Source: Tomocerus qinae
Lineage: Eukaryota; Arthropoda; Collembola; Entomobryomorpha; Tomoceridae
Reading direction: 5' to 3'
DNA length: 64,000 bases
Assembly (NCBI GenBank): GCA_020055645.1
Contig: CM034548.1
Coordinates: 14,756,001-14,820,000 of the forward strand
The notes below the pieces were generated by a model, which ran no database searches, was not told the DNA's origin, and worked only from the letters and a program-made list of their open reading frames with translations. Positions 59,525 through 64,000 of the stretch are shown here, piece by piece. The translations under genes were made by a program, and so were the position numbers. Positions within the stretch are counted from its first letter, which is position 1, and every line of letters begins with the position of its first letter.

Positions 59525-59553
59525 CTGATCTGATCATGCAATGATCAGATCAG
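59525..59553. repeat. Perfect 13-bp palindromic arms
   Basis: CTGATCTGATCAT, spacer GCA, then ATGATCAGATCAG. It sits just outside copy 2 of the decamer repeat. Confidence 0.85.
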
Positions 59554-59556
59554 ATG

Positions 59557-59749
59557 ATGCACTGTATGGACAGAACTGAACCGAAATGGACAGAACTGCA
59601 ACGAATTAGACTGAATTCGACCGAATTGGATTGAAGAAGACCAAATTGTACCGTATTGGACGGAATTGGATTGAATCGTTATGGTTATTGAATTCTTTAT
59701 GGTTTCAATTTCAATGTCATTAATATAACTTACTAGTTGCTAACCTAAC
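59557..59749 (-). repeat. Dispersed repeat with a 10-bp tandem array, copy 2 (inverted)
   Basis: Read on the minus strand, a lead (59749 down to about 59676) is followed by about eleven diverged 10-bp units. The lead contains GTAAGTTATATTAATGACAT, matching copy 1 except for one base. Units here differ more from the consensus than in copy 1. Both copies keep the same order, lead then array. Confidence 0.8.
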
Positions 59750-59754
59750 CGCCC

Positions 59755-59937
59755 AGGCATCGAAAAAATTTAAATTCTAGTGTAACAGGCCCCGCTTACT
59801 GGCTAATTTTCACACATTAGCTCCGCCCACTAGCCACGCCTCCCTTTGGGGCGTGGCTTATTGGCATAGTGTGGGTGGGGAGAAGGCCGATTTCCACGTC
59901 AACCAGGTTGCAAGATTGCAAGAGATTTTCGATGCCT
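59755..59937. repeat. Small inverted-repeat element, MITE-like
   Basis: AGGCATCGAAAA at 59755-59766 and its exact complement at 59926-59937 bound 183 bp that are much richer in G+C than the flanks. Inside is a perfect 9-bp hairpin, AGCCACGCC/GGCGTGGCT (59832-59840 with 59850-59858). GCCC lies directly left of the element and one base to the right of it, a possible but imperfect target duplication. No coding capacity. Confidence 0.6.
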
Positions 59938-62900
59938 AGCCCATCCTTAACACAACACTTACGAAAATATTATGAATTTTTTCGTTCAACCTTGGTAATG
60001 GAATAAAAGTGGGCCTGCGCATTGCACTTGACTTGAGAGTCTTACAATACTGGAGGATTCAGCTAGTACATATAAGATACACACAATAACAGAATAGATT
60101 TATTAGTATAATTTGCTATTTTCAGAGAATTAGTAAATGTATTAAGGAGACGTATTACCATTTCCGCCGGATTAAAATTAAAAGTATTTAATTCAAAAGT
60201 GTAAGTATTTATTCTAATAAGTTATGAACGGTACAGTACAAACGTTCGCGCTCATCATACACGTCAATAGTTGTAATAACGTTTTACTGTGTAACAACTG
60301 TTACCCGCGTTTCCATTATTATTAATGTTTCATATGGTAGTTAAAAAAGACAGTAATGGAAACTAGAATTAAGTAATAAAATTTAACCATCCGTTGTAAT
60401 AATCTGCAATAACAGTCGCATAACAAATGCAGTTGCACTAATTCGTAAGATTTAGGGGATATGTATATGTTCTTATACTTTCGATTTAATTTCAATGATC
60501 GTAATATTGGTTATACGAGATTCACTAATAAGCAGTAGCGATAGGACAAATTGGTGGCAATCATAATATAATGCATATCCCAATGAAATGCATGAAACCA
60601 TGGAGCATTTATGCTTATTGGGAAATGTTGTAGCTCATTTTTTATGTCTTCCTAAACTTTATTAAAGATGTTGGATATTGATGCCGTCGTAATGGTGGTC
60701 TTAAATTAAGTTTGCGGAAGTATGATATAAAGCAGTTGCAAACTGGAGAGACATTCTGATGGTAACAAATGGGTTATAAAACAAAGGAGAGAAAAATTGA
60801 TGTGTCAGATTGTCAGGTCTGACTTATCTCAATCTATCTTGCCATAAGATAATGATTTCGCCCACTCTGAGCAAACGGTTAAGTTGCAACTTTCTTATTT
60901 CCTTCTCTGTGGAAACAAAGGCAGAAGAGAGCCAGGGATGTTACTTAAACTTGATGAATTCTAACGACTGTCTAATGTGTAGTGTAATGGTGCTTTATCT
61001 GCATGCAAGGAAAAAGTTTAACCATTAAAATCAAGCCATGTAGTACTCATAATTACATGATATGTACATAATGGCACTGGCATAAATGGCACGCATTAAA
61101 ATCCACCTTCCTCCGCTACCACTGAATGATAAAATATTTAGCACTTCTGGGAATATGGGAATCGTAATGGCATTTTGAAAATATTCCGCTTGTTTTTATT
61201 ACAAATTAAACAATTTCAAAGTAAAATTCGAGTATAGCACAAAACAGGCCACTTATAACTATCTCATATTTCTCTGTGAATAAAACGTGAAGAAGATCTA
61301 TAGCTCTACTACTATTATATGTCCTATTATAATGACGGCATTCCATATAAAATGTTTGGAAACGTGATCTCTTTTATCAAGGATTTTTAAATAGTTCGTG
61401 AAATGGAGTCGAGTGTTTCTGCTACGATAGTAAACGTCCTTGTATTGGATTGCGGAATCTATTTTTAAATAAAGTTTCCCTATCGTAGAAGAATTTGAGT
61501 TGGAAGGATAAATTTTTTGTAGTTTGTATACGCAATTGTTAACTGACGGAGGATTTGGAGACGTTTTAGCTTAAATAGCATCCAGATAATTGTGCATCTA
61601 GTGGAAATCCCGTTTCCTTTGGTAGAAATGGAATTGAAGAGCGATATGTATTGTAGAGAGTAAATATATAGAGAATGACACAGAATGTATTATCAAGGTT
61701 GTCTGTGCTTGTCCTTTCAGATAAGAAGGAATAAAAACATGTGCGTCTGGAGAGAGTCGAAGTTTGGATGGGAAAGTTAAGCATAATATTGTTCTACTTG
61801 TTCGGAAATCTGTTCAAGTGAATTGGTAGAGACTGGGATTCAAAGGTATTTCTTAGATTGATCGACGCGCTTATTGTATTTAAAGGACGCCACGAAATCA
61901 AACGAGAGCAAAAAGTGACTAACAATACAGAACTAGTTTGCAGGTTTGCATTACCTTAGCATTAAAAACGAGTAGTGGTGGGTAATGCATTTACAGTGAT
62001 GCCAGGTCTTCTCATTTTGTGGATTCGATTGGTTAGAAGGAAGGGAAGCACAGACTTGGGAAGAATAACCTCAATGTTCTTTATTTCATTCCATTCTCCT
62101 TGGGCAGTAGGAGAAAGCACTACTGAACTGACGGAGGTAGATTTTAGGATGTGAAACTTGGGAGATTCTGTTCGGAGAAGTAGAAGGAAGGAAGCTTAGC
62201 TCAGCTCATGTTAAAGCTCATGTTGAATTGGATGGAACCAAACTCAGGGAAACCAATTCTTAGGAACTGACTCAACTCGACTTAAGCTACGAAAACTAAG
62301 GGAAGGAGAACACAAGTAAATTCTTTTCGGTCGCCCATTATAAGGATGCCTTGCCTTCCCAAAGTTACAGAGAGAGAGAGTCAGTGAAAGCGAAATGTAG
62401 GAACAAGGAAGGCAAGAAAGGAAAGTCAAGAAACCTCACGGGAAAGAAACTTTCTATAATAGAAATGAGTCGAGTGTAACGTAACGTACGTAAACTTAAC
62501 AGAGGAGACTTTCACTACTTTCTCCTCAGCTCGCTCTATCTCCTTACTTACATATCTCTCCAACGCCAACCTCGCTACCTTTGTCACGGCATTCCTCAAG
62601 ATATGCATACCAACTTTTTTCTTAACCTTTAAATGCCTTTAGCATAACTCGCCAGTCTTCCGGGCTCAAGTTGATGGTCGCGACATGCTACGTGACGTGT
62701 CGTCCGACTCCTATCACTGTCCTTTCACCCAATTCTCTCCTTTTCAACTCCATTTACAAAACCATGTCGGCAAACTTATATCCACTCCATCCACCCAATC
62801 ATTTTTAAATACCATTCATCAAAACAGATTATTGCTAGAAATAAATTTATTTCCTATCAGGTTTTCATAAACTATATTGGTAAATAAATTGGAACAACCT

Positions 62901-63778
62901 TATGGTCACATAGATTAATCACTATGAAGAATAAATATGTTTTTACAATTATCTTCATTCCTTCTTAATTACTTTTTTAAATATTCATGCCAGATTTTAA
63001 TTTTAATAGTCCTACGACTGTCGTCTTTCTTATATTCAAAAACCAATCTAAATTAAAGAGCTTCTTATTCTTATCTACTTATATCTAAGTTGGACACCCT
63101 AGAGGTTTTTAATTTTCTGACAAAGCTATCAGATCCACACGATGTTGACAACACAAAGTGATGATAAACAATCGTGACGTCATTGCTTTAAAGTTTAAGT
63201 TGACTGAATGTACCAGAGAATAACTTCTTAATTTGATTCCGACCGAAATCCATACGCTCAGTAACAAGCCCACAAGTGCTCTTCTAAGCAATTTCAGATT
63301 GTATTTACTATCAACGATACTTATACCATAGGACTGGGTAACAAGTTTTCCAAGGAAGGTCTAGACTGTCTAACAATGATAAAAACAATTTTTGAAACCC
63401 AAATGAAAACGATCCATTGTTATTTAACAGCTAATAATAATAATTTGATTCTAGAAATTTGAGAACGAATAGTAAAAAATTTTTATTTTAAGTATTTTTA
63501 ATGAATGAATTGGGTATAAATTGGCTGTACAATAATTGCTACATGCACAGTGAAAAATAAAAAGATATTTTAATTTTATTAACAATGACTTTATTATCAC
63601 TCCAGACAAAATTACGAGTAAAATATATAATTATTATTACAGAAAGGTTTATTTCAATCATTAGGTAGTAAGCAAACCCAAACCAACCAATCATGATGAT
63701 CATGAGTCACAATAAGGTTTATTATCAGGCTCTTCCTCCTCATACACATAATTTCTTGGCCATTTTTGTTTTGGTTAT
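59938..63778. other. Intergenic, no gene recognised
   Basis: AT-rich. G-rich from about 61370 to 62300, then C-rich from about 62490 to 62850. A 10-bp inverted pair (GTTTCCATTA/TAATGGAAAC) lies at 60309-60362. No gene or known repeat recognised. Confidence 0.5.
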
Positions 63779-63876
63779 AATTAATGTTTTCAATAATGTA
63801 CCCCAACGCATACCTCAATGTATTAAATTTAGCACATGAAAGTATGCGTTGGGGTACATTATCGAAAACATTAATT
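63779..63876. repeat. 35-bp near-perfect inverted repeat (hairpin)
   Basis: Arms at 63779-63813 and 63842-63876 match over 35 bp with one mismatch (A opposite C). The loop is 28 nt. The inner part of the left arm reads ATGTACCCCAACGCATAC. The total length of 98 nt would fit a hairpin RNA precursor, a miniature foldback element, or the junction of an inverted duplication. Confidence 0.85.
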
Positions 63877-64000
63877 GACAGGACATTAAAAATAAAGAGG
63901 ACACAAACATAATAATAATAAAAGAGAAACTTTAAGACATGAAAATTAACAGCCAAAGCAAAAACCGTCGTCGTCGCAAGCAAACATTACATTCGACTTC

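Noticed and set aside
41121-64000. A second receptor or other protein gene downstream
   Set aside because: I read the frames on both strands for family motifs and found none. All open frames are short and follow base skew.

Overview
The window is a piece of an animal nuclear genome, most likely an arthropod. It is AT-rich, the single host gene has ten coding exons spread over 38 kb, simple repeats are common, and the gene product looks like the arthropod alpha1-alpha4 group of nicotinic acetylcholine receptor (nAChR) subunits. Nothing in it suggests a prokaryote. I cannot place the species or order from sequence alone.

Region 1-2710 is non-coding upstream DNA. From 2711 to 41120 a complete nAChR alpha subunit gene runs on the + strand. 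Its ten coding exons join in frame with GT-AG introns to give a 557-residue protein. It has a signal peptide, ligand-binding loops A-E, a 13-residue Cys-loop, the vicinal Cys-Cys pair that defines an alpha subunit, four membrane segments and a variable cytoplasmic loop. Intron phases in order are 0,0,2,2,0,2,2,2,0.

Inside the 16.5-kb first intron, in the same orientation as the gene, sits a complete BEL/Pao LTR retrotransposon (11507-18500). It has two 755-bp LTRs that look identical by eye, a 5-bp target-site duplication, a primer-binding site matching the 3' end of tRNA-Tyr, one uninterrupted 1724-codon gag-pol frame and a purine-rich tract. By every visible sign it inserted recently and may still be competent. 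This element accounts for the only long open reading frame in the window.

From 41121 to 64000 I recognise no protein-coding gene. The region holds microsatellites, two inverted copies of a dispersed repeat built on a 10-bp unit (53496-53698 and 59557-59749), several long inverted repeats that look like small non-autonomous elements (57095-57318, 59755-59937, 63779-63876), smaller hairpins, and a degraded tRNA-like sequence (56852-56927).

A window-wide oddity is strong strand asymmetry that flips every one to two kilobases in non-coding DNA. For example, 33481-33720 has 9 G against 91 C, while 7381-7620 has 71 G against 19 C. I found no clear novel multi-gene system. The items most worth checking are the young retrotransposon in a receptor intron, the alternating skew patches, the paired decamer repeats and the palindrome near the right edge.
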